A DNA stretch of 14,531 nt from an uncultured Sphingobium sp. (GTDB lineage Bacteria > Pseudomonadota > Alphaproteobacteria > Sphingomonadales > Sphingomonadaceae): positions 1 to 14,531 of the forward strand of contig CAJYHD010000112.1 in assembly GCA_913773715.1 (NCBI GenBank). The letters run 5' to 3'. Shown in pieces: positions 1 through 8,297 of this stretch; the stretch's first letter is position 1; the number at the start of each line of letters is the position of its first letter. Made by a program: the position numbers and the translations under genes. A model generated the notes under the pieces. That model did no database searches. It saw only the letters and a list, made by a program, of their open reading frames with translations, and had not been told where the DNA came from.

Positions 1-267
1 GGAGACAAGATCGTCGTCGAGAAGATCGCCGGCGAGGCAGGTGCGACCGTGTCGCTGAGCGATGTGCTGTTCGCCGGCAAGGACGGCGCGGCGCAGGACG
101 TGGCCGGCCTCACCGTTTCGGCCGAGATCATCGCCCAGGCCAAGGGCGAGAAGGTGATCGTGTTCAAGAAGCGCCGTCGCCACAATTATCGCCGCCGCAA
201 CGGCCACCGGCAGCAGCACACGATCCTGCGCATCACCGCCATCGGCGGCGAGCGCGCGGAAGCCTGA
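1..267 (+). CDS. rplU: 50S ribosomal protein L21, 5' end outside window
   Basis: This is the C-terminal 88 residues of ribosomal protein L21, a large-subunit protein that binds 23S rRNA. The frame is open from base 1 and ends in TGA at 265-267. The family is usually about 100-105 residues, so roughly 15 N-terminal residues lie outside the window. The visible start (GDKIVVEKI) matches the beta-strand region after the L21 N-terminus. The basic segment [14 protein letters not shown] followed by [11 protein letters not shown] is the family signature. rpmA follows after 13 bases, the usual rplU-rpmA pair. The rpmA ribosome binding site overlaps this stop codon, which suggests coupled translation. 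Identification is firm; only the start is unseen. Confidence 0.96.
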   Translation, partial: GDKIVVEKIAGEAGATVSLSDVLFAGKDGAAQDVAGLTVSAEIIAQAKGEKVIVFKKRRRHNYRRRNGHRQQHTILRITAIGGERAEA

Positions 268-280
268 AGGAGCTTAGGCA

Positions 281-550
281 ATGGCACATAAGAAGGCAGG
301 CGGCTCGTCCCGCAACGGTCGCGACTCGGCGGGCCGGCGCCTCGGCGTCAAGAAGTTCGGCGGCCAGGAAGTGGTCGGCGGCAACATCATCATCCGCCAG
401 CGCGGCACGAAGGTCTATCCCGGCCGCAACGTCGGCATGGGCAAGGATCACACGCTGTTCGCGCTCGTCGACGGCCGCGTGGCGTTCCACGACGGCAAGC
501 TCGGCCGCAAATATGTAAGCGTGGATCAGGTGGCGATGGCCGCCGAATAA
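281..550 (+). CDS. rpmA: 50S ribosomal protein L27
   Basis: Ribosomal protein L27, 89 residues, a full-length match to the family. Its N-terminus reaches the peptidyl-transferase centre of the 50S subunit. The sequence opens with [16 protein letters not shown] and contains the signature [20 protein letters not shown] at about residues 42-61. It starts with the mature MAHKK form, so there is no sign of the cleaved N-terminal extension seen in Firmicutes. The start at 281 is fixed by an AAGGAG ribosome binding site at 267-272 that overlaps the rplU stop, with 8 bases of spacing. It is the last gene of the rplU-rpmA unit; an intrinsic terminator follows at 616-654. Confidence 0.98.
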   Translation: MAHKKAGGSSRNGRDSAGRRLGVKKFGGQEVVGGNIIIRQRGTKVYPGRNVGMGKDHTLFALVDGRVAFHDGKLGRKYVSVDQVAMAAE

Positions 551-615
551 GCCCTGGCGACCGGCAGTTCGTGGTCGCCCCCGTGGCGACCCTGCCGAGC
601 CTGCAACGGTTCATG

Positions 616-654
616 AGGGAGACGGGTCGCCAGCGGTGATCCGTCTCTTTTTTT
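616..654 (+). terminator. Rho-independent terminator after rplU-rpmA
   Basis: The arms GAGACGG (619-625) and CCGTCTC (641-647) pair perfectly. The stem can extend inward with a few more pairs, including G-U pairs, to a very short loop near 632-634, and outward by weak pairs. Seven T residues follow directly at 648-654. This is the standard layout of an intrinsic terminator and fits the end of the ribosomal protein operon, 66 bases after the rpmA stop. Confidence 0.9.
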
Positions 655-664
655 GTCTCCCTCA

Positions 665-692
665 CTGACACGCTTTGTCGCATCCCTGCAAT
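665..692 (+). promoter_or_regulatory. Possible sigma70-type promoter for the first GNAT gene
   Basis: CTGACA (665-670, 5 of 6 to TTGACA) is followed after 16 bases by TGCAAT (687-692, 4 of 6 to TATAAT). It lies between the rpmA terminator and the GTG start at 737, where a promoter is needed. This is inference from the motif and position only. Confidence 0.3.
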
Positions 693-736
693 TGGGCCGG
701 GATAAGCGGCCGGGCAGACGAAGAGGAGAGACCAGC

Positions 737-1312
737 GTGTTCGCCCGCACCCCCCGGCTGCTGCTGCGGCCCGGCTGGATGGAAGATGCCGCCCAGTTGG
801 CCCAGGCCATCAACGACCCGGCGATCCTGCGCAACCTGTCGCGCGCGCCCAACCCCTATACGATCGATGACGCGCGGGAATTCCTGTCGCTGCCGCACGA
901 TGCGCGCCTGCCCCGCCTGCTCGCTTTTACCCGCACCAAGGGCGCGCCGCGTCTGGTCGGCGGATGCGGCGTGCATCTGGACGAGACGGAACGGCCCGAG
1001 ATCGGCTACTGGATCGCGCGCCCTTATTGGGGCCTGGGCTTTGCGACGGAGGCCGCAAAAGCCGTGTTGAGCATGGCGCGGGCGAATGGCTGGCGCGACA
1101 TTCATGCCTGCCACTTCGCCGACAATCCCGCATCGGGCAACGTGCTGCGCAAACTCGGCTTTCGCGCGACCGGCGCGGTCGAGCGTCGCTACAGCTTGGG
1201 CCGTGACGCGATGGTCGATTGCGTGCTGTTCGAGGAAGGCGAAGGCGCGGTGATGGATAATGACCCGGCGATGGACCTTTACGCCGACGCCGCGCCCGCG
1301 CTCGCCGCTTAA
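737..1312 (+). CDS. GNAT-family N-acetyltransferase (RimJ/RimL-like)
   Basis: A GNAT-fold acetyltransferase of 191 residues, which would transfer an acetyl group from acetyl-CoA to an amine; the substrate is unknown. The N-terminus (TPRLLLRP, residues 5-12) is the usual first strand of RimJ/RimL-type enzymes. The acetyl-CoA binding motif is RPYWGLGFATEA at residues 95-106, with the later N130-x2-S133-x-N135 and KLGF segment also typical. I chose the GTG start at 737 because an AGGAG lies at 724-728 with 8 bases of spacing and the GNAT fold begins at once. The frame is open back to a TTG at 653, but that lies inside the terminator T-tract. It converges on a second GNAT gene, with interlocked stop codons at 1309-1312. 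Ribosomal-protein acetylation is possible given the neighbours, but not shown. Confidence 0.85.
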   Translation: MFARTPRLLLRPGWMEDAAQLAQAINDPAILRNLSRAPNPYTIDDAREFLSLPHDARLPRLLAFTRTKGAPRLVGGCGVHLDETERPEIGYWIARPYWGLGFATEAAKAVLSMARANGWRDIHACHFADNPASGNVLRKLGFRATGAVERRYSLGRDAMVDCVLFEEGEGAVMDNDPAMDLYADAAPALAA

Positions 1313-1851
1313 ACGATGTCGGTCGTCGGGCGAAGCGCCGGGCGATCAAACAGATGGATCGGCCTGCCGCCAAGCTCCTCCCGCCCGTAAGGCAGGAAGC
1401 CGAGCTTGGCGGCGACTTTCATCGATGCGGCATTGTCGGGTTCGATGATGCAACGGATGGTTTTGGCTTCAAGCGCGCGGTCCGCCCAATCGAGGACGGC
1501 TTGCATAGCTTCCGTGGCGATGCCCCGCCCCCATGCCGCCGGACAAAACACCCAGCCCGCTTCCGGCACGCCGTCGAGCGCCGTGATGCCGCGTTCGGCG
1601 CTCAGCAAACCGGCCTCGCCCAAAAATTCTCCGGTCGCCCGATCCTGCACCACCCACATGCCATAGCCGAGCAGCGACCACATGCCTGCATAGCGGAGCA
1701 GCCTGAACCAGACCGCCTGCCGGTCCTGCGCTGCGCCACCCACGAAGCGGACGACCGCCGTATCGCCCCAGAGGGCATGACAGGCGGAGAGATCGACGGC
1801 GCAATGCGGGCGCAGCGTCAGTCGGTCGGTATGCAATGTGGGCGGCGTCAT
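1309..1851 (-). CDS. GNAT-family N-acetyltransferase (second, convergent)
   Basis: A second RimJ/RimL-type acetyltransferase, 180 residues. It opens with LHTDRLTLRPH (residues 6-16), and the acetyl-CoA loop is AAWGRGIATEA at residues 105-115, followed by EPDNAAS and AAKLGF. The substrate is unknown. The ATG at 1851 is chosen because the fold begins immediately after it; the frame is open back to 1944, but the extra residues are low-complexity and basic, unlike the family. No strong ribosome binding site is visible, so the start is less sure than the identity. It ends tail to tail with the first GNAT gene and is divergent from the TetR regulator at 1959, which might control it. The two GNATs differ clearly in sequence, so this is not a recent duplication. 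Confidence 0.83.
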   Translation of the reverse strand: MTPPTLHTDRLTLRPHCAVDLSACHALWGDTAVVRFVGGAAQDRQAVWFRLLRYAGMWSLLGYGMWVVQDRATGEFLGEAGLLSAERGITALDGVPEAGWVFCPAAWGRGIATEAMQAVLDWADRALEAKTIRCIIEPDNAASMKVAAKLGFLPYGREELGGRPIHLFDRPALRPTTDIV

Positions 1852-1958
1852 GGGCGGGGATGATCGACCACCGCCGCCATGATCGTCAAGCCGTCGCTTG
1901 CGGCGGATACGTCCTTGCGCCAAAGGTTTGACACTCCGCGCCACAGTGGGAAACAGCC

Positions 1959-2573
1959 ATGTCCGTCAGACGCACCCGCCTCAGCCCCGACGAAAGCCGC
2001 CTGATCGCACTCGACGCCGCGCGCGTGCTTTTGATCGAAGCCGGGCCGCAGGCGGTGACGTTGAAGGCGGTGGCGGGTCGGATCGGGCGAACTCATGCCA
2101 ACCTGCTGCATCATTTCGGATCGGCGGCGGGGCTGCAGAAGGCGCTGGCGGCCTATCTGGGTGATACGATCACGGCGACGATCGGCGAAGCGGTGCATGC
2201 GGTGCGACGTGGCGAAACGACGCCGCGTGCGATCGTCGACATGACATTCGACGCCTTCGACCGGGAAGGCGCAGGCGCGCTCGCGAGCTGGATGCTCGCG
2301 TCGGGGAACGAGGATGCGCTGGACCCGATCGTCGATGCGATCCATCGGCTGGTGGACAAGCTGTCGGCCAGTGCGAAAAGCTCCGACATGGCCGACCTGA
2401 TCCGCGACAATACGCTGATGCTGGTGCTGCTGGCCCTGGGCGATTCGCAGGTCGGCGGACCAATGGCGAGCGCGCTCCGCTTGCCGCGCGAGAAGGCGCG
2501 GGAGATTGCGACCCGCAGCCTCACATTTGCCTTGATGCAGGAAGCGGCGAACATGGCGCATGCGAAGGTTTAA
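1959..2573 (+). CDS. TetR/AcrR-family transcriptional regulator
   Basis: A 204-residue TetR-type repressor. The N-terminal DNA-binding domain spans about residues 12-60. The helix-turn-helix falls in QAVTLKAVAGRIGRTHANLLHHF (about residues 31-53, one-letter segment read from the translation), and LLHHFGS is the usual end of the recognition helix. The C-terminal helical domain should bind a ligand and dimerise, but its sequence gives no ligand. The gene is divergent from the GNAT gene ending at 1309, so autoregulation and control of that gene are reasonable inferences. A TTGACA at 1928-1933 could be a -35 box, but no good -10 follows at 16-18 bases, so I do not annotate a promoter. obgE begins 30 bases downstream on the same strand. 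Confidence 0.88.
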   Translation: MSVRRTRLSPDESRLIALDAARVLLIEAGPQAVTLKAVAGRIGRTHANLLHHFGSAAGLQKALAAYLGDTITATIGEAVHAVRRGETTPRAIVDMTFDAFDREGAGALASWMLASGNEDALDPIVDAIHRLVDKLSASAKSSDMADLIRDNTLMLVLLALGDSQVGGPMASALRLPREKAREIATRSLTFALMQEAANMAHAKV

Positions 2574-2603
2574 TTATCGCGACATTGGGGTTATGGGCCG
2601 CGC

Positions 2604-3698
2604 ATGCATTTTCTCGATCAAGCAAAGATATTCATCAAGTCCGGCTGGGGCGGTCCCGGCGCGGTCAGCTTCCGGCGTGAAAAATATGTCGAATATGGCG
2701 GCCCGGACGGCGGCAATGGCGGCAAGGGTGGCGACATCATCTTTGAAGCCGTCGCCGGACTCAACACGCTGATCGACTTTCGCTATACCCAACATTTCAA
2801 GGCGCAGCGCGGCAAGCCCGGCATGGGCAAAAATCGCTATGGCGCGGGCGGCGACGACCTGATCGTCAAGGTGCCGGTGGGCACGCAGATCCTGTCCGAT
2901 CCGAAGCCGATCGAGGGAACCGAGGACGAAGACGGCTATCCCGACTATGAGGATCAGGAGGTGCTGGCTGACTTCACGGAAGCCGGACAGCGCGTCACCT
3001 TCCTGCGCGGCGGCGATGGCGGACGCGGCAACTTGTCCTACAAGACCAGCACCAACCGTGCGCCGCGTCAGCATGGTACTGGCTGGCCGGGGCAGGAAAT
3101 GTGGGTGTGGCTGCGTCTCAAGCTGCTCGCAGACGTCGGCCTTGTCGGCATGCCGAATGCGGGTAAGTCCACCTTCATCAATCAGGTGACCAATACCAAG
3201 GCGAAGGTGGGCGCTTACGCCTTCACGACCACCAAGCCGCAACTTGGCGTTGTACTGCATCGCGATCGCGAGTTCGTGCTGGCGGATATTCCCGGGCTGA
3301 TCGCGGGCGCGGCGGAAGGTGCGGGGATCGGTGACCGGTTCCTGGGCCATATCGAGCGTTGCCGGGTGCTGCTCCACCTGATCGATGCGACGGGCGACGA
3401 TCCGGTCGCGCAGTTCGGCATCGTGCAGGACGAACTCGCCGCCTATGGCGAAGGGCTGGACGAAAAGCCGCAGATCGTGGCGCTCAACAAGGGTGACCTT
3501 TTGGGACGGGAGCTGATGGAGGACATCGCCGACCAGCTGCGCGAGCAGGCTGGCGTTGAGGATGTGTTCATCATCTCCGGCGCGACAGGCGAAGGCGTCG
3601 GCGCGCTGCTCGACGCCGTGCTGCCGCTGCTCGACCTGCCGCCGGATGATGTCGAGGAGGATGAGCCGGAGGCGGAGAAGCCTTGGTCTCCAATTTGA
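2604..3698 (+). CDS. obgE: Obg-family GTPase (CgtA)
   Basis: A 364-residue Obg GTPase, an essential regulator linked to 50S ribosome assembly and the stringent response. The N-terminal Obg fold (about 1-160) is glycine-rich, with FRREKYVEYGGPDGGNGGKG. The G domain shows G1 GMPNAGKST (182-190), the switch region FTTTKPQLGVV, G3 DIPGL (228-232), G4 NKGD (295-298) and G5 SGATGEG. The tail is short and acidic (DDVEEDEPEAE). Compared with E. coli ObgE there is a 16-residue, strongly acidic insertion around residues 99-119. The ATG at 2604 fits the family start (MHFLDQAKIFIKSG), although no clear ribosome binding site precedes it. Placement near rplU-rpmA is the common bacterial arrangement, here with three genes interposed. 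Confidence 0.97.
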   Translation: MHFLDQAKIFIKSGWGGPGAVSFRREKYVEYGGPDGGNGGKGGDIIFEAVAGLNTLIDFRYTQHFKAQRGKPGMGKNRYGAGGDDLIVKVPVGTQILSDPKPIEGTEDEDGYPDYEDQEVLADFTEAGQRVTFLRGGDGGRGNLSYKTSTNRAPRQHGTGWPGQEMWVWLRLKLLADVGLVGMPNAGKSTFINQVTNTKAKVGAYAFTTTKPQLGVVLHRDREFVLADIPGLIAGAAEGAGIGDRFLGHIERCRVLLHLIDATGDDPVAQFGIVQDELAAYGEGLDEKPQIVALNKGDLLGRELMEDIADQLREQAGVEDVFIISGATGEGVGALLDAVLPLLDLPPDDVEEDEPEAEKPWSPI

Positions 3699-3723
3699 TC
3701 TCCAGCTAATAATCCCGCCGTTC

Positions 3724-3773
3724 GGTTCGAGCTTGTCGAGAACGATGCGCTGAGTTCTCGACAAGCTCGGACT
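3724..3773. repeat. REP-like long palindrome between obgE and proB
   Basis: Positions 3728-3743 and 3754-3769 are perfect 16-base inverted copies (core GAGCTTGTCGAGAAC / GTTCTCGACAAGCTC). They extend to 20 pairs at 3724-3743 and 3754-3773 if two G-T pairs are allowed. The loop is the 10 bases at 3744-3753. No T-tract follows, so it is not a standard intrinsic terminator. Palindromes built on GAGCTTGTCGA are, from general knowledge, dispersed intergenic repeats in sphingomonads. In RNA it would form a very stable hairpin that could attenuate obgE-proB read-through or protect obgE mRNA. Confidence 0.75.
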
Positions 3774-3796
3774 AAACGGATGACGTGTACCAGACC

Positions 3797-4924
3797 ATGA
3801 CCGCCCTCTCCGGCTTCCCCCCTGCCCTCGTCCGCCGTCTGGTCGTGAAGATCGGATCGGCGCTGCTCGTCGATCCGGCGGGTGAGGTTCGGACCGACTG
3901 GCTGCGGACGTTGGTGGCGGACGTCGCCCAACGACGCGCAGACAGGCAGCAGGTCATCATCGTATCTTCCGGCGCGATCGCGCTCGGCGCCCGGCGACTT
4001 AAACTGCCCAAGGGCGGACGTGGCAGCCTGGAAGACGCGCAGGCGGCGGCGGCGACCGGCCAGATCGCGCTGTCGCAATGCTGGGCGGGCCTTTTGCACG
4101 AACAGGGCATCACCGCCGCGCAGATGCTGGTGACGCTCGATGATCTGGAGAACCGGCGGCGCTATCTCAACGCCTCGGCGACGCTGGAGCGGCTGATGGC
4201 GCTGGGCGTCGTGCCAGTCGTCAACGAAAATGACAGCGTGGCGACGGCGGAAATCCGTTTCGGCGACAATGACCGGCTGGCGGCGCGGATCGGGCAGGCC
4301 GCTCAGGCCGACGCGGTTGTCCTTCTGTCGGACGTGGACGGGCTTTACACTGCCAATCCGCACGCCGATGCGAACGCGATGCTGATTGAGACGATAGAGC
4401 GTATCGACGCGCGGATCGACGCCATGGCGGATGGCGGCTCTGCGTCGGGCATGGGATCGGGCGGCATGGTGTCGAAGATCCAGGCGGCGCGGATCGCCAC
4501 GGGTGCAGGCGCGCATCTCGCGATCATTTCCGGCAAGGTCGATGCGCCACTCTCGCACTGGGCGGGCGGTGGACGCGGCTCCATCTTCCTTGCCGAGCGT
4601 GGCAAGGGCGCGCGCAAGGGATGGCTCGCCGGACGGCTGACGACGCGCGGTCGGGTCATCGTGGACGATGGCGCGGCAGCTGCGCTGGCACGGGGGACGA
4701 GTCTGCTGCCCGCCGGTGTCGCGCGGGTCGAAGGCATGTTCGCGCGCGGAGACGTGGTGGACATCGTCGCGCAGGACGGGCGGATCATCGCGCGCGGCCT
4801 CATCGAATATGACAGCGGCGACTCGGCCAAGATCGCTGGTCGCCGCAGCGAAGAGATAGCCGCCTTGCTGGGCGAGATGCCCCGGTCGGTGCTGGTCCAT
4901 CGTGACCATATGGCGATGGTCTAA
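3797..4924 (+). CDS. proB: Glutamate 5-kinase
   Basis: ProB phosphorylates L-glutamate with ATP to gamma-glutamyl phosphate, the first step of proline synthesis in the cytoplasm. The 375-residue product has the amino-acid kinase fold: VVKIGSALL (16-24), SSGAIALG (57-64), NENDSV (143-148), FGDND (155-159), SDVDGLYTANP (178-188) and GMGSGGMVSKI (218-228). A C-terminal PUA domain covers about 280-375. Length and architecture match the E. coli-type enzyme. The frame also permits a GTG start at 3785 that adds four residues; neither start has a convincing ribosome binding site, and I prefer the ATG. proA is not in the window. The next gene starts 9 bases after the stop, so the two are probably co-transcribed. 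In bacteria ProB is typically inhibited by proline. Confidence 0.96.
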   Translation: MTALSGFPPALVRRLVVKIGSALLVDPAGEVRTDWLRTLVADVAQRRADRQQVIIVSSGAIALGARRLKLPKGGRGSLEDAQAAAATGQIALSQCWAGLLHEQGITAAQMLVTLDDLENRRRYLNASATLERLMALGVVPVVNENDSVATAEIRFGDNDRLAARIGQAAQADAVVLLSDVDGLYTANPHADANAMLIETIERIDARIDAMADGGSASGMGSGGMVSKIQAARIATGAGAHLAIISGKVDAPLSHWAGGGRGSIFLAERGKGARKGWLAGRLTTRGRVIVDDGAAAALARGTSLLPAGVARVEGMFARGDVVDIVAQDGRIIARGLIEYDSGDSAKIAGRRSEEIAALLGEMPRSVLVHRDHMAMV

Positions 4925-4933
4925 AAGGGAAAC

Positions 4934-5848
4934 ATGGTTTTCAGGATTGCGATGACGGGTGCGACGGGGTTCGTCGGCGCCGAGACTTTGGAGCAGGCGC
5001 TGGCCGAGGGGCTGCGCGTCAACGCGCTGACGCGCCGGGCGCAGCCGCCGCGTGCGCACCTCAAATGGGTGCCGGGGTCGCTGGAGGATGCGGCGGCGCT
5101 CGATACGCTGGTGCGCGATGCCGATGCCGTGGTCCACATCGCGGGCGTGGTGAACGCGCCCGATCGCGAGGGGTTCGAGGCCGGGAACGTGCGCGGCACG
5201 GTGGCGGTGATCGACGCGATGCGTCGGCGCGGCATCAGGCGGCTGGTGCATGTGTCCTCGCTCGCCGCGCGCGAGCCGGACCTGTCCGACTATGGCTGGT
5301 CCAAGGAGATGTCGGAGCGGCAGGTGAAGGCGAGCGGCCTCGACTGGTCGATCGTGCGCCCGCCCGCCATCTATGGGCCGGGCGACAAGGAGATGCTGGA
5401 GCTGTTCCGCATGGCGAAGCGCGGCGTCATGATGCTGCCGCCGGGCGGACGGCTGTCGGTGATCCATGTCGCAGACCTGTCGCGCCTGCTGCTGACGCTG
5501 GCGCAAGAGACGGAGCAGAGCCTGACGCGCACCTATGAGGTCGATGACGGAACGCCGGCGGGCTGGGATCATAAGGATTTCGGCGCGGCGATCGGGCGCG
5601 CGGTGGGGCGATCTGTGCGTACCTTTGCCACGCCGCAATGGCTGCTCGGCGCGGCGGCGCGGACGGACCGGTTGATCCGGGGCCGCAACGCCAAGCTGAC
5701 GCCGGATCGGGTCGATTATTTCTGCCATCCCGACTGGGTCGTCGCCAAGCGCAAGCAACCGCCCAAGCGGCTGTGGATGCCGCAGGTTGCGACCGAGGAT
5801 GGGTTGAAAGCTACTGTGGCGGCCTATCGGGAAAAGGGCTGGCTCTGA
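4934..5848 (+). CDS. NAD(P)-dependent epimerase/SDR-family protein (NDUFA9-like)
   Basis: An extended or atypical short-chain dehydrogenase of 304 residues. The dinucleotide-binding loop is TGATGFVG (8-15). HVSS (S108/S109) with Y120-GWS-K124 gives the catalytic Ser-Tyr-Lys set, followed by the usual VRPPAIYGPGD. The overall pattern resembles NDUFA9-like/NmrA-like nucleoside-diphosphate-sugar epimerase relatives; the substrate cannot be read from sequence. A purine-rich AAAGGGA at 4924-4930 lies just before the ATG and touches the proB stop, so translation is probably coupled to proB. No proline-pathway role is implied by the family. It ends 30 bases before the convergent small membrane gene. 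Confidence 0.85.
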   Translation: MVFRIAMTGATGFVGAETLEQALAEGLRVNALTRRAQPPRAHLKWVPGSLEDAAALDTLVRDADAVVHIAGVVNAPDREGFEAGNVRGTVAVIDAMRRRGIRRLVHVSSLAAREPDLSDYGWSKEMSERQVKASGLDWSIVRPPAIYGPGDKEMLELFRMAKRGVMMLPPGGRLSVIHVADLSRLLLTLAQETEQSLTRTYEVDDGTPAGWDHKDFGAAIGRAVGRSVRTFATPQWLLGAAARTDRLIRGRNAKLTPDRVDYFCHPDWVVAKRKQPPKRLWMPQVATEDGLKATVAAYREKGWL

Positions 5849-5878
5849 AGGTTGGAAGGGTGGTTTGGGGACATGCAG

Positions 5879-6157
5879 CTATCGGCGTAGCATTTTTAAA
5901 ATGCACAAGAGGTCTGCGATCATAAGCCCAGTGGCAACCGTTATAGCGAGGGCGGTATGCTCGGTTCGCAATGACCAGCAGAGCGCCGCTACTGCTAGGA
6001 TCGCAAGGCTGACGCCAATAATGTGCGCCTTCCCCAATAAAAGCGAGTTATCATCGAGAAGCCCGATGTTGCCATATCGGCCTGATATGAGAGACAGCCC
6101 GTTGATCATCGCAAAGTGGCAGATGGACACACCGAAAATAATCCAAGCCAAACTCAT
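5879..6157 (-). CDS. Small hypothetical membrane protein in low-GC patch
   Basis: I do not recognise this protein. The frame encodes 92 residues from the ATG at 6157, or 100 from a GTG at 6181. I prefer the ATG because GAGGG lies 11 bases upstream. It shows an N-terminal hydrophobic stretch (about 2-24), then two clear membrane segments at about 44-63 and 67-87, and ends in the basic KMLRR. This spacing suggests a small three-helix inner-membrane protein. The GC content of 5881-6300 is 210/420 (50%) by hand count, against 75% for a sample line in the SDR gene, so the patch is probably acquired or unusually evolving. It lies downstream of cvpA on the same strand after a 150-base gap; a TTGACA on the minus strand at 6255-6260 could be a -35 box, but its -10 is poor. 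It may also be a non-expressed frame. Confidence 0.5.
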   Translation of the reverse strand: MSLAWIIFGVSICHFAMINGLSLISGRYGNIGLLDDNSLLLGKAHIIGVSLAILAVAALCWSLRTEHTALAITVATGLMIADLLCILKMLRR

Positions 6158-6308
6158 TTTGCAGACTGCCCTCACTGTCACATCGCAGTTGTTTAGAGCG
6201 ATTGCGCCTTCTGCTTTAATGTCTGCTTTCGGGTGACAGCAAAGTCGCTCAAGATGTCAAGAAATGATCGATACCGGACTGCCTTAACTCCCCAATCTTG
6301 GCCAACTT

Positions 6309-6830
6309 CTAATCCGTCGCAGGATCGGCAGGCTTTTTAGCGCGCTGTTCGGCGAGGAAGTCGCTGACGGCGCGGCCACTGGCGTTGAGCAAGGGGTAGG
6401 TGCGGGCGTCGCTCAGCCAGTCGGGGCGGCGCGCGCCGCTGCCGTAGAAGGTGTCGTAAACGAGGCTAAAGGCGAGGAAGACGAGGGTGGCGCCGATCAG
6501 GCCCTTGACCGCGCCGAAGCCTGCACCCAGCACCCGGTCCACGGGGCCTAGAACCGACTGGCGCGTGCGGCGACCGATCGCATGGGCAAGAAGCTTGCCC
6601 GCGCCGAAGGTGACGCCGAACACAAGCACCAGCGCCAGGATCGCCGCGCCGCTTGTCGTGCCGACGAAAGGCGCAAGCAGCTCGGCGACCGATCCATGGA
6701 ACAGGCGGATGCAGAAGATCGCTAATATCCATGCCATCAGCGACAGGGTTTCCAGCACGAAGCCGCGCATGAGGCCGAGGACGGCACAGCCGCCGATCGC
6801 GAGCAGGACGAGGATGTCGATGGCGTTCAT
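6309..6830 (-). CDS. cvpA: CvpA family membrane protein
   Basis: A 173-residue inner-membrane protein of the CvpA (colicin V production) family. Four membrane segments are visible at about 3-20, 26-44, 62-84 and 104-125, with the conserved start MNAIDILVLL, then GLMRGFVLETLSL. The second half carries GPVDRVLGAGFGAVKGL, a typical CvpA motif, and the C-terminal tail is soluble. Its molecular role is unsettled; the family has been linked to colicin V export, envelope stress and purine metabolism because it often precedes purF. Here radA lies just upstream on the same strand (11 bases from the end of its full frame), but no purF follows within the window. If radA is truncated, cvpA lies some 300 bases beyond the new stop, so Rho-dependent polarity on cvpA is conceivable. 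Confidence 0.93.
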   Translation of the reverse strand: MNAIDILVLLAIGGCAVLGLMRGFVLETLSLMAWILAIFCIRLFHGSVAELLAPFVGTTSGAAILALVLVFGVTFGAGKLLAHAIGRRTRQSVLGPVDRVLGAGFGAVKGLIGATLVFLAFSLVYDTFYGSGARRPDWLSDARTYPLLNASGRAVSDFLAEQRAKKPADPATD

Positions 6831-6841
6831 CGCCCGCGTGG

Positions 6842-8209
<1,368 letters not shown>

Positions 8210-8233
8210 GGCACATCTATGGCGCAGGATGCG

Positions 8234-8248
8234 GAACAGTTCAAGAAC
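8234..8248. promoter_or_regulatory. Candidate LexA (SOS) box, GAAC-N7-GAAC
   Basis: GAAC at 8234-8237 and GAAC at 8245-8248 are separated by exactly 7 bases. Read on the minus strand this is GTTC-TTGAACT-GTTC, the form of LexA box known from alphaproteobacteria. It sits in the 88-base divergent region, 25 bases upstream of the radA start and 50 bases upstream of the nuclease-family gene. It overlaps a possible radA -35 box (TTGAAC, 8239-8244, minus strand), which has a weak CATAGA -10 at 8216-8221. Binding is inferred. Confidence 0.45.
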
Positions 8249-8297
8249 ATCGCGCGAGGCTCCGGAAACATCCGGGCGCTTTGGGCATTGAACCGGC

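Noticed and set aside
1871..1906. Inverted CCGCCGC / GCGGCGG arms upstream of the TetR gene as a possible operator
   Set aside because: The arms are simple GC repeats 22 bases apart, easily expected by chance in this composition and unlike a typical TetR operator.
3443..5758. A 771-residue open frame on the minus strand across obgE, proB and the SDR gene
   Set aside because: It is antisense to three well-identified genes. The product is Arg/His/Pro/Asp-rich with no domain, as expected from GC-rich codon structure.
5865..6236. A 123-residue plus-strand frame over the low-GC patch
   Set aside because: The opposite strand gives clear membrane segments and a better ribosome binding site; this frame has no coherent hydrophobic or domain pattern.
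6255..6260. A perfect TTGACA on the minus strand upstream of the small membrane gene
   Set aside because: No acceptable -10 element lies 16-18 bases downstream, so it is not annotated as a promoter.
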